A DNA stretch of 64,000 nt from assembly GCF_011067745.1 (NCBI RefSeq), contig NZ_JAAMPJ010000012.1, positions 124,001 through 188,000 of the forward strand, written 5' to 3'. The DNA is from Lentzea alba (GTDB taxonomy: Bacteria; Actinomycetota; Actinomycetes; Mycobacteriales; Pseudonocardiaceae). The notes under the pieces were generated by a model. That model saw nothing but the letters and a program-made list of their open reading frames with translations. It had not been told where the DNA came from and did not search any database. The number at the start of each line of letters is the position of its first letter. The first letter of the stretch is position 1. Of the stretch, positions 26,839 to 34,462 are shown piece after piece. A program made the position numbers and the translations under genes.

Positions 26839-29607
26839 GTGGCAGCAGAGCTGCGGGTGCTCGGACAGGTCGAACTGCGGGTCGACGGCCGGGTGGTCGA
26901 CGTCGGTCACGCGCGGCAGCGGTGTGTGCTCGCGGTTTTGCTGGTGGAGGCGAATCGGGTCGTCACGGTGGAACAACTGCTGGACCGCGTGTGGGCGGAT
27001 CGGTTGCCGTACAAGGCGCGGCAGGTGGTGAGCAACTACGTGTCGCGGCTGCGGCAGGTGCTGCCGGACGACGTCGCGATCACGAGACAGGGCGGTGGAC
27101 ACGTCCTGGAGGTGGATCCGGAGGCGGTGGACCTGCACAGGTTCCGCGGGCTCGTGGCGCAGGCACGCGGCCGGGACGACGCGCGGGCGCTGGCGTTGCT
27201 GGAGGAGGCGGCGGGGCTGTGGCGGGGTGAGGCGTTCGAGGGGCTGGACAGCCCGTGGATCGCCGCCGTCCGGGAAGGGCTGGCGCAGGAGCGGTTCGCC
27301 GCCGACGTCGACCGCGTCGACCTGGCGCTCGCACTGGGCAGGCACGCGACGTTGTGCGCCGAGCTGGCCGAGCGGGCGGACGCGCACCCGCTGGACGAAC
27401 GGGTCACCGGCCAGTTGATGCTCGCCTTGTACCGCAACGGCCGTCAGGCCGAGGCGCTGCTGCGGTTCGACGACATCCGGGCCCGTCTCGCCGACGAGGT
27501 CGGTGCCGACCCCGGCTCCGAGCTGCGCGAGCTGCACCGGCGAATTCTCAACGCGGATCCCGCGCTGGCCCGCGTCTCCTCGCCGGACGTGCCACGGCAA
27601 CTGCCTGCGCCGCCCGTGCTCACGGGCCGCGTCACCGAACTGTCGCTTCTCGACGAAACGCTGGCGGAAACGTCCGGCACGGTGCTGATCTCGGCGATCG
27701 GCGGGGCCGGCGGGATCGGCAAGACCTGGCTCGCGCTGGCGTGGGCGCACCGCCACCTGGACCGGTTCCCCGACGGACAGCTGTTCGTGGACCTGCGCGG
27801 GTTCAGCCCCGCGGAAGACCCGATGGCACCGGCGGTGGCGGTGCGCGGGTTCCTCGACGCGTTGGGGGTCGATCCCGGCCGGATCCCGAACGACCTCGAC
27901 GCGCAGGCGGCGCTGTACCGGAGCCTGGTCGCGGGCAAGCGGATGCTGGTGGTGCTCGACAACGCCGCCGACGCCGAGCAGGTCGCTCCGCTGCTGCCCG
28001 GCAGCCCGGCGTGCACCGTGCTGGTCACCGGCCGCACCAGGCTGGCCTCGCTGATCGACCGGCACGGCGCCCGCCACCTGACGCTGGACGTCCTGAGCCG
28101 CGCGGAGGCGCACGCACTGCTCGCCGCCCGCCTGGGCGCCGATCGCGTGGCCGCCGAACCCGGCGCCGTGGACGAGCTGGTCGAGTTGTGCGGAGGCTAT
28201 CCGCTGGCGCTGTCGATCACCGCCCGCGACGCCGCCGCCGTGTCGCTGGCGGAGGTCGCCGCCGAGCTGCGCGAACTCGGTCTGGAGATGCTCGACCACG
28301 ACACCGACCCCGCCGCGAGTCTGCCCGCGGTTCTGTCGTGGTCCCTGCGCCGGCTCACCGACGAACACCGCACGGTGTTCGGGCTGCTGGGCATCGCGCC
28401 CGGCCCCGACACGACCTTGCCCGCCGTGGCCGCCCTCACCGGCCTGCCGCCGGGGCGTGCGCGCAGGGCGTTGTCGGTGTTGGAGGAGGCGTCACTGGTG
28501 GAACGGCGGCCAGGCGGCCGGTACGCGATGCACGACCTGGTCCGCGCGTACGCCGCCACCACCGCCCACGAACTGCCCGACGAAGTGCGGGAGACAGCGC
28601 TGATCCGCGTGACGGACTTCTACCTGCACACCGCGTTCGCCGCCGACCGACTCCTGGTGCCGCGCCACCGACTGCAACCCGACGCACCCGCGGCCGGCGT
28701 GCACCCGCACCCACTGCCCGACGCCGCGGCGGCGCTGGCCTGGCTGCAGGCCGAGCACGCCACCCTCCTGGCCACCCAGCGCGCCGCGGCCGCCATGGGC
28801 CGCCATCACGTCGTCTGGCAGTTCGCCTGGGTGCTGGACACCTTCCTCGTCCGGCGGGTGCATTGGCGCGACGCGCTGGCCACGTGGCGGGCCGCACTCG
28901 ACGCCGCCGCACACCTGCCCGACCCCACCACCCTGAGCCGTGCTCACCGGCTGGTCGGCCGCGCCTGTTCGCTGCAGGGCCTGCACGGGGAGGCCACCGA
29001 ACACCTCGGCCAGGCCCTGGATCTGGCCGTGCGCCACCGCGATCTGACCGAACAGGCGCACTCCCACCGTGCGTTCGCCTTCGCCTGGGAACTGCGTGGA
29101 GACGACGCACAAGCCCTGGCACACGCCCGACAAGCCCTCGACCTCCACCGCGCCCTCGGCCAGCGGGGCTGGGAAGCCGAGGCGCTCAACTCGGTGGGCT
29201 GGTACGCCGCGCGTCTGGGCGAGTTCGACACCGCCCGCGACCACTGCCGCGCCGCCCTGGCCCTGCACCGACACCTCCGCGACCGCGACAGCGAGGCGAA
29301 CGCCCTGGACAGCCTCGGTTTCATCGCCTACCGCACCGGCGACCACCGGGAAGCCATCGACTACTACGACCAGGCCCTGACCCAGCTCCGCACCCTCAGC
29401 GACGCCTTCCGGGCCGCGGACACCCTGGATCGCGTCGGCCACCCCCACGCCGCCCTCGGACAACACGAGCAAGCGCTCAAGGCCTGGCAGGAAGCGTTGG
29501 CGCTGTACCGCGATCAGGGCCGCGACACCGACGCCACCCGTGTCCAGCGCCAACTCGACGACCTCGACGAGGAGATCCAGCGCGTCAGGGCGCGCCCCCG
29601 CGGCTGA
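26839..29607 (+). CDS. AfsR/SARP-type regulator with BTAD, NB-ARC and TPR domains
   Basis: The 922-residue protein has an OmpR-like winged helix (about 1-90, with ARQRCVLAVLLVEANRVV), a bacterial transcriptional activation domain (95-240, ending LHRRIL), an NB-ARC ATPase (about 260-540, Walker A GGAGGIGKTW near 287, LVVLDNAAD as Walker B) and C-terminal TPR repeats (about 690-920, e.g. ALNSVGWYAARLGEFDTA). These multidomain activators respond to an intracellular signal through the ATPase/TPR part and switch on secondary metabolism or stress genes. The GTG at 26839 is preferred because AGGGGAGG lies 9 bases upstream; an in-frame GTG at 26830 overlaps that ribosome site. Targets cannot be read from the sequence. 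Confidence 0.9.
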   Translation: MAAELRVLGQVELRVDGRVVDVGHARQRCVLAVLLVEANRVVTVEQLLDRVWADRLPYKARQVVSNYVSRLRQVLPDDVAITRQGGGHVLEVDPEAVDLHRFRGLVAQARGRDDARALALLEEAAGLWRGEAFEGLDSPWIAAVREGLAQERFAADVDRVDLALALGRHATLCAELAERADAHPLDERVTGQLMLALYRNGRQAEALLRFDDIRARLADEVGADPGSELRELHRRILNADPALARVSSPDVPRQLPAPPVLTGRVTELSLLDETLAETSGTVLISAIGGAGGIGKTWLALAWAHRHLDRFPDGQLFVDLRGFSPAEDPMAPAVAVRGFLDALGVDPGRIPNDLDAQAALYRSLVAGKRMLVVLDNAADAEQVAPLLPGSPACTVLVTGRTRLASLIDRHGARHLTLDVLSRAEAHALLAARLGADRVAAEPGAVDELVELCGGYPLALSITARDAAAVSLAEVAAELRELGLEMLDHDTDPAASLPAVLSWSLRRLTDEHRTVFGLLGIAPGPDTTLPAVAALTGLPPGRARRALSVLEEASLVERRPGGRYAMHDLVRAYAATTAHELPDEVRETALIRVTDFYLHTAFAADRLLVPRHRLQPDAPAAGVHPHPLPDAAAALAWLQAEHATLLATQRAAAAMGRHHVVWQFAWVLDTFLVRRVHWRDALATWRAALDAAAHLPDPTTLSRAHRLVGRACSLQGLHGEATEHLGQALDLAVRHRDLTEQAHSHRAFAFAWELRGDDAQALAHARQALDLHRALGQRGWEAEALNSVGWYAARLGEFDTARDHCRAALALHRHLRDRDSEANALDSLGFIAYRTGDHREAIDYYDQALTQLRTLSDAFRAADTLDRVGHPHAALGQHEQALKAWQEALALYRDQGRDTDATRVQRQLDDLDEEIQRVRARPRG

Positions 29608-29794
29608 GCTCGTCAACCGCGGACGCCTCGCCCTGCCACAACACCGCGACCGTCCTGTTTCGAACCATTCTTCCTCCCCCGCAACGCCGCCGGCTCAGTG
29701 GAGAACCGTGACGACCAGGGTGGGCGGCCGCTGTTGCGCAATTACCTCACAAACCTGGAATCCGCTGGTCAGCGGCCCTGTGCGGGAGGCAGCG

Positions 29795-30439
29795 TCACTT
29801 CCGCCAGAACAGGTGGTGGGTCACGCCGCTCGAGCTCGGCACGACGTCGAGGTGGAACCGGTCGAGCAGTTCGTCGGGCGTCTTCCACAGCGACACCCCG
29901 GACCCGAGCTCGACGGGGGACACCGCGACGTGCAGGGTGTCGATCAGGTCGGCGTCGAGGAACGACCTGATGGTGGTGGCGCCGCCGCCGATCCGGACGT
30001 CCTTGCCCTGTGCGGCCTGCTTCGCGAGCCGAAGGGCGTCGGCCGGCTCGCCGTTCACGAAGTGGAACGTCGTGTCGGACAGGGTGAACGACGGCCGTTC
30101 GTGGTGGGTCAGCACGAAAACCGGGGTGTGGAACGGCGGCTCGTCGCCCCACCAGCCCTGCCAGTCGTGGTTCTGCCAGGGCCCGCGGTGCGGGCTGAAC
30201 TTGTTGCGCCCCATGATCTCCGCGCCGATGTTGTGCGCGAAGTCGCGGGTGAAGTAGTCGTCGAGGCCGCGGCTGCCACCGGGGTCGGTGCGGTTGGGCC
30301 AGCTCGCGGTGGCGCCGGCCCACGCGAACATGGTGCCAGGATCGGCGTGGCCGAACGGCCTCTCGAAACTCTGGTCCTCACCGGCGCCGAACCCGTCCCG
30401 CGACACGACGAAGTTCTGGACCTTCACCAGCTGGGTCAT
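29795..30439 (-). CDS. RibD C-terminal / dihydrofolate-reductase-family protein
   Basis: The 214-residue protein has the DHFR-like fold of RibD C-terminal reductases: VKVQNFVVSRDGFGAG at the start, GAEIMGRNKFSPHRGPW, PVFVLTHHERPSF, then DVRIGGGATTIRSFLDADLIDTLHVAVSPVELG with the NADPH-binding Gly-rich turn and DEL/ELG core. It starts at an ATG with AAGGAAG upstream. Stand-alone members are common in actinomycetes and mostly uncharacterised; they reduce small molecules with NADPH. It stands alone here, next to the left end of the repeat-bounded HNH element. Confidence 0.85.
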   Translation of the reverse strand: MTQLVKVQNFVVSRDGFGAGEDQSFERPFGHADPGTMFAWAGATASWPNRTDPGGSRGLDDYFTRDFAHNIGAEIMGRNKFSPHRGPWQNHDWQGWWGDEPPFHTPVFVLTHHERPSFTLSDTTFHFVNGEPADALRLAKQAAQGKDVRIGGGATTIRSFLDADLIDTLHVAVSPVELGSGVSLWKTPDELLDRFHLDVVPSSSGVTHHLFWRK

Positions 30440-30593
30440 GGGGCTTCCTTCCGCTCTTGGTCGATGGTTGGACTGCGGTGGCCGCGTGAACTCATCGGTC
30501 CTGGCCGAAAATCATGCTCCTGTGCCGACCGCCGCGCTCAGGGGCGACGGTGATCGGCCCGTCAAGGTCGGCTGGGTCCGGGTTATCAGCTGA

Positions 30594-30651
30594 CATTACC
30601 GGGCCGGGTCGTTTCATCGCCGCTGCGCGACGATTGCGATTGGGGCTTGAC
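30594..30651. repeat. Left 58-bp terminal inverted repeat
   Basis: Base-by-base comparison shows 58/58 identity with the reverse complement of 32097-32154. It begins CATTACCGGG and ends GGGGCTTGAC. Identity stops on both sides, so the ends are sharply defined. Confidence 0.93.
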
Positions 30652-30759
30652 TTCGGGGCCCTTGCGAGGCGCATATCGGCCTGTAAAAGCCGGGCTGATA
30701 GAGCGCCCGGCCGATCCGAACACGGTAGCACCTCGCACCCAAAGTCAAGCCCCAATCGC
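30636..30759. repeat. Subterminal hairpin containing a third, partial copy of the repeat end
   Basis: The inner end of the left repeat (30636-30653, GCGATTGGGGCTTGACTT) is repeated inverted and perfectly at 30742-30759. A second pair of arms, TGCGAGG (30663-30669) and CCTCGCA (30731-30737), lies inside it in register. The ~124-base segment could fold into a branched hairpin. No gene is visible in 30440-30855. Confidence 0.75.
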
Positions 30760-30855
30760 GCGATGGTCGCCTTATCGCCGCTTGGCCAGCGGTTCACTCT
30801 ATCGTGGTCGCCTTTAGGCGTTATCCCGTCGTGATCTTGCGGTAAAGTAGAACAC

Positions 30856-32055
30856 GTGATCGAAACCCGACTCCTCCCCACCGACGAGCTGCTGCGCAGC
30901 CTCGTTGATGAGGTGGTGGAGATTCGGGTTCGTGAGAATTCCGTGTTGCAGAAGATTGCCGAGTTGGATCGGCGTGGGGCTGCGGGCGAGCTCGGGTACA
31001 AGAATTTGCCGCAGGTGTTGCGGCACGCGGTCCGCTGGGATCTCACCACGGCCAAGAAATGGGTCACGAACGCCGGGCTTTTGGGTGGTGAGATCACGCC
31101 GACCGGCAGTGAGCTCGCGCCCGTGCTTCCGGTGACCGCTGACGCTGTGGCCGAGGGTGCGTTGTCGGTCGAGCACGTCGCGGTGGTCGCCGAGGTGATG
31201 AAGGCACTGCCCGCCGAGGCCGAAGAGTCCGTGGTGGGCTTTGCTCGGGAGCATGAGCCCAGTGCGGTGCGCGTGTTCGGCAAGGAACTGGCCTACTTGC
31301 TCTATCAGAACGATCCTGAGCCGCGTGAGGCCGAGGCCGCGCCGCAGGTCAACCAGCATGTGATGAACTGGAAGAACGGCATGCTGGAGATCCGGGCACT
31401 GCTGGACACGGTGACTGGCGCCAAGTACGAGGCGCTGCTCGATCCGCTGGCGAAGCCGCGCCCGGAGACCGTCGAGGACGGTCCCGACCTGCGGCCACGG
31501 GCCGTGCGTGAAGGTGACGCGCTGGCGGAGCTGGTCGACCTGATGCTGCGTGCCGACCAGCTGCCCGAGCACGGCGGCGAACCGGTCACGCTCACCGTGA
31601 CCATGCGCTACGACGACCTCGCCAAGCAGGTCGGCCAGGCCACGCTGGACAACGGCGAGCACGTCCCGGCCGACCAGGTCCGCCAGCTCGCCTGCAGCGC
31701 GGGCATCATCCCGCTGCTGCTGGGGGCGAAGTCGCAGCCGATGGACATCGGCCGCAAGACCCGCACCTTCACCGCCGGAATCCGCCGCACCCTCGTCGCC
31801 CGCGACCGCGGCTGCGCGTTCCCCGGCTGCGGCAGACCACCCAGACAATGCGACGGCCACCACGTGCGCCACTGGTCAGACGGCGGCGACACGTCAGTCG
31901 ACAATGCCGTCCTGCTCTGCCGCCACCACCACACGCTCATCCATCAAAGTGAATGGGACGTGACAATGGAGCACGGCATCCCCACGTTCTACGCGCCACG
32001 CTGGCTGGACGAAAACCGTACACCTCGGAGAAACCTTCTCCATACCGCCGTCTGA
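30856..32055 (+). CDS. DUF222 and HNH endonuclease domain protein (13E12 type)
   Basis: The 399-residue protein has an N-terminal helical DUF222 region (about 1-290) and a C-terminal HNH nuclease domain (about 320-370). The nuclease part reads CAFPGCGRPPRQCDGHH, then HWSDGGDTSVDNAVLLC, RHHHTLIH, with the Cys pairs that hold zinc and the His/Asn/His of HNH. The GTG start has no clear ribosome site; TAAAGT 8 bases upstream may be a -10 box for a leaderless message. The first third uses more A/T-ending codons than the neighbours, a hint of transfer. Enclosure by 58-bp inverted repeats suggests that the nuclease acts on or mobilises its own ends. The family's biochemical role is not settled. Confidence 0.88.
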   Translation: MIETRLLPTDELLRSLVDEVVEIRVRENSVLQKIAELDRRGAAGELGYKNLPQVLRHAVRWDLTTAKKWVTNAGLLGGEITPTGSELAPVLPVTADAVAEGALSVEHVAVVAEVMKALPAEAEESVVGFAREHEPSAVRVFGKELAYLLYQNDPEPREAEAAPQVNQHVMNWKNGMLEIRALLDTVTGAKYEALLDPLAKPRPETVEDGPDLRPRAVREGDALAELVDLMLRADQLPEHGGEPVTLTVTMRYDDLAKQVGQATLDNGEHVPADQVRQLACSAGIIPLLLGAKSQPMDIGRKTRTFTAGIRRTLVARDRGCAFPGCGRPPRQCDGHHVRHWSDGGDTSVDNAVLLCRHHHTLIHQSEWDVTMEHGIPTFYAPRWLDENRTPRRNLLHTAV

Positions 32056-32096
32056 TCGCCCCGCCAGCCTTGGTGGGGCGAAGGCGAAGCCGAGCC

Positions 32097-32154
32097 GTCA
32101 AGCCCCAATCGCAATCGTCGCGCAGCGGCGATGAAACGACCCGGCCCGGTAATG
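32097..32154. repeat. Right 58-bp terminal inverted repeat
   Basis: Exact reverse complement of 30594-30651. It begins 41 bp after the HNH stop codon and ends 31 bp before the stop of the convergent TetR gene. Confidence 0.93.
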
Positions 32155-32185
32155 CCAAACCGGCACTTCCGCCAGTTCCACCTGC

Positions 32186-32758
32186 TCAAACGTCGGCTCG
32201 ACCCCGGTGCCCGTCGAGGAACCGCCGGACCACGGCCTCGGGATCCGCGGGCGCCTGGGTGGCTCGCTGATCGACCCGCCGGGCGATGGCCCGCATCATC
32301 ACCGGGCCGACCAAAGCGAAGAACGTGTGCCGCGGAGGCTCGACGACGAGGGCTCCCCGCCGCTGGTGGTGCAGGATGACCTCGTCCACCTTCTCCAGCA
32401 GGGACTCCGGCTCGGTGAGCACCGCCGCCACCTCCGGGCTGAACTTCGCCTCCCGCATCAGGGTGAGCACCACGCCGCCGCGGGTCTCGTAGAGCCGGGC
32501 GTAGTAGCTCACGATCGTGAGCAGGTCGGCGGTCACGTCGTCGCCCGGTGTGTCCAGGTCGAGCGCGAACTCCGCGAAGTTGCCGCGCACGGCTTGGCGC
32601 AGCAGGTTTTCCTTGGAGCTGAACCGGCGGAACAGCGTCGCCTCGTTGATTCCGGCGGCGTCGGCGATCGCGCGGGTGGTCGCGCGTTCGTAGCCCTGTT
32701 CGGCGATCACCTCCAGGGCCGCGTCGAACACCGCCTTGTCGGGCACCCGGCCAGCCAC
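32186..32758 (-). CDS. TetR-family transcriptional regulator
   Basis: The 190-residue protein has the TetR DNA-binding domain at its N-terminus (AALEVIAEQGYERATTRAIADAAGINEATLFRRFSSKENLL pattern, residues ~9-55) and a helical ligand domain. I chose GTG 32758 because GAGGAGGA stands just upstream; an upstream TTG at 32788 would lie inside the operator. It is divergent from a small membrane-protein gene, and two 18-bp palindromes of the same sequence class lie between them, so it very probably represses both itself and that gene. The inducer is unknown. Confidence 0.9.
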   Translation of the reverse strand: MAGRVPDKAVFDAALEVIAEQGYERATTRAIADAAGINEATLFRRFSSKENLLRQAVRGNFAEFALDLDTPGDDVTADLLTIVSYYARLYETRGGVVLTLMREAKFSPEVAAVLTEPESLLEKVDEVILHHQRRGALVVEPPRHTFFALVGPVMMRAIARRVDQRATQAPADPEAVVRRFLDGHRGRADV

Positions 32759-32782
32759 TCGATCCTCCTCGATGCGTCGCCA

Positions 32783-32843
32783 ATGCAAGTGGTCACTTGC
32801 ATCTAGGTGTCGACATCGCTAGCTTGCAAGTGACCACTTGCAA
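32783..32843. promoter_or_regulatory. Two 18-bp TetR operators in the divergent promoter
   Basis: TGCAAGTGGTCACTTGCA (32784-32801) and TGCAAGTGACCACTTGCA (32825-32842) are perfect palindromes that differ only in the two central bases. Their centres are 41 bp apart, close to four helical turns. One lies just upstream of the TetR gene, the other upstream of the DUF6069-like gene. Confidence 0.85.
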
Positions 32844-32867
32844 AAAGCCTACCTAAGGACGGGGCTC

Positions 32868-33302
32868 ATGGCCGACAGCAGCTTCCCCGCTCGCTCCTCC
32901 GCTCTCGCGCCCACAGCCGGCGAGGTCGTCGTCGGCCTGCTCGGAGCCGCGGTGGTCTCGATCGCGGTCAACTCGCTGATCGCTCTGCTTGCGGGCATGG
33001 TGATTCCGGCCGACGCGGAACGCACGGGGCTGGCGCTGGGGGAGTACGCGCCCGCCACGGTGATCGGCATCCTGCTCGGCGCGCTCGGCTGGTACCTCGT
33101 GCGCCGCTTCGCCCGTGCGCCGCGGCGGGTGTTGCGCGTGCTGGTGCCCGTTGTGGTCGCGCTCTCGTGGATTCCGGATCTGGGGATTCTCGCGGCGGGC
33201 GCCACCGTGGCGAACTCGCTGGCGCTCATCGTGATGCACACCGTCGTCGCGGCCGCCACGGTGCCCGTGCTGATGCGTGTTCTGCCGGTCGGCGTCAAGT
33301 GA
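32868..33302 (+). CDS. Small integral membrane protein, DUF6069-like
   Basis: The 144-residue protein has four probable membrane helices (about residues 18-42, 55-78, 88-106 and 112-138) and a short basic loop RRFARAPRRVLR between the second and third. I chose ATG 32868 because an in-frame TTG 30 bases earlier lies within the operator. These proteins are frequent beside TetR regulators in actinomycetes and have no known function. It is probably induced when the adjacent TetR protein leaves its operators. Confidence 0.78.
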   Translation: MADSSFPARSSALAPTAGEVVVGLLGAAVVSIAVNSLIALLAGMVIPADAERTGLALGEYAPATVIGILLGALGWYLVRRFARAPRRVLRVLVPVVVALSWIPDLGILAAGATVANSLALIVMHTVVAAATVPVLMRVLPVGVK

Positions 33303-33421
33303 CGGTCCGTCTGCGTGGCCTGCACTGCGCTGGTCGACGCACTGTGTAGCGGGCACGTCACTTCGCGCGATCAACCTCGGGGGAATCCTCCCCGTGTCGA
33401 GCGATCGCGAGGAGAAAACGC

Positions 33422-34324
33422 ATGTCCTGGCAGGACTTTATCGACCCGACCCGCGTCAGATCGGTGCGGCGCAAGGTTTTGGTGGCCGCCGCAACCGTGC
33501 TGTTGTTGTCCTCGGGTACCGCTCACGCGGCCGACCCGCTCCCGCGATCCCAGATCTACACGCCCTCGAACAACGGGCAGGTCGAGGTGGGCGAGCCCGT
33601 GCTGATCTCGGGCGGCGGCTGGGACCAGCACTACGGGCCCGATCTGCTGGAGGCCTACGAGGTGTCGTTCGACGGCGGCTCGACCTGGGAACCCGGCTAC
33701 CGGACCGCCGTCGCGCGGCTGGGCGGGGAAACCGGCATCATCCAGGCGCTGTGGTCGTACGAGTTCACGCCGCAGGAGCCCGGCGTCTACACGATCGTCA
33801 GCCGGGTCAACACCGACACCCTGTTCGGCGAGGTTTCCGCGCCCCGGAGGCTGTACGTCGGTGTGCCCGCACCCGAGCTCGGCGTCTGCTACTGGTGCAC
33901 CTTCCGCACGGACCGTCCCTACGAGGACGTGGCCGAGTCGCGACGGGTGGAACTGGGGCTGCGGTTCAAGGTCGACCGGCCGGGCTCCGTGAGCTCGATC
34001 AGCGTCTGGTCGAAGCCCAGCCGGGTCAGCAGGGTGCGGTTGTGGCGGGCGGACGGGACGTTGCTCGCCGATCAGGGCGTCACCGGGACGTACCCCGACT
34101 CGTTCGCCACGCCCGTGCCGGTGGTGCCGGGCGAGGAGTACGTCGCGTCGTACACCGCGTACCTCGGCGAGTACCAGGCGACCGAGAACTTCTTCCCGGC
34201 GACGGTGGTCCACGCCCCGTTCGTCCTGCCCGCGCACGCGGGTGTCTTCAGCTACGACAACGGGTTCCCCACGCAGACCTGGAACGACAGCTACTACTGG
34301 GCCACCCCGGTGTTCCAGCCCTGA
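33422..34324 (+). CDS. Secreted DUF4082-domain protein
   Basis: The 300-residue protein has a Sec signal with an extended N-terminus (RRKVLVAAATVLLLSSGTAHA, cleavage near residue 36). An Ig-like domain follows (about 40-155, with GWDQHYGPDLLEAYEVSFDGGSTW), then a DUF4082 domain (about 160-300, with LGLRFKVDRPGSVSSISVWSK and YPDSFATPVPVVPGEEYVASY). DUF4082 units are found on large secreted carbohydrate-active proteins of actinomycetes. There is no catalytic domain, so it may be a binding or wall-associated protein. GGAG stands before the ATG. It lies just upstream of the pectin lyases but is separated by its own gap. Confidence 0.82.
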   Translation: MSWQDFIDPTRVRSVRRKVLVAAATVLLLSSGTAHAADPLPRSQIYTPSNNGQVEVGEPVLISGGGWDQHYGPDLLEAYEVSFDGGSTWEPGYRTAVARLGGETGIIQALWSYEFTPQEPGVYTIVSRVNTDTLFGEVSAPRRLYVGVPAPELGVCYWCTFRTDRPYEDVAESRRVELGLRFKVDRPGSVSSISVWSKPSRVSRVRLWRADGTLLADQGVTGTYPDSFATPVPVVPGEEYVASYTAYLGEYQATENFFPATVVHAPFVLPAHAGVFSYDNGFPTQTWNDSYYWATPVFQP

Positions 34325-34417
34325 CGCGGTTATTTCTTCGGTTCACATTCATGAATGGGCGTGAGCATTAGCCCGCATGGAACATTGCAACTTTCCGTGG
34401 ATTTGCGTTAACGTGCC

Positions 34418-34431
34418 TGGGAGCGCTCCCG
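34418..34431. promoter_or_regulatory. CebR-like LacI-family operator before the pectate lyase genes
   Basis: TGGGAGCGCTCCCG matches 13 of 14 bases of the CebR consensus TGGGAGCGCTCCCA known from Streptomyces. It lies 32 bp upstream of the PL9-type lyase. A LacI-family sugar repressor probably controls the lyase genes from here. Confidence 0.7.
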
Positions 34432-34462
34432 GACACGTTGACGCAATTCAGGGACGTGAACA

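Larger units (their letters stand above)
30594..32154 (+). mobile_element. Putative DUF222-HNH element bounded by perfect 58-bp inverted repeats
   Basis: A single DUF222-HNH gene is enclosed by identical 58-bp sequences in inverted orientation at the outermost positions (30594-30651 and 32097-32154). The left side also has a 124-base subterminal hairpin region. The unit is 1561 bp, lies in the space between a DHFR-like gene and the end of a TetR gene (31 bp past the right repeat), and no direct target duplication is visible in the immediate flanks. DUF222-HNH genes are present in many near-identical copies in actinobacteria (the 13E12 family of mycobacteria), which fits a mobile or homing element. 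I know of no named insertion sequence with this structure. The alternative is a resident gene flanked by a paired extragenic repeat. Confidence 0.6.

Noticed and set aside
27255..29711. An 818-codon plus-strand frame overlapping the AfsR-like gene
   Set aside because: It is Arg/Pro/Gly-rich with no domain; the overlapping frame shows clear BTAD, NB-ARC and TPR motifs.
30580..32160. Target-site duplication next to the 58-bp repeats
   Set aside because: The bases directly outside (GCTGA on the left, CCAAA on the right) do not form a direct repeat.
32759..32788. TTG start at 32788 for the TetR gene
   Set aside because: It lies inside the operator and has no ribosome site; GTG 32758 has GAGGAGGA in front.
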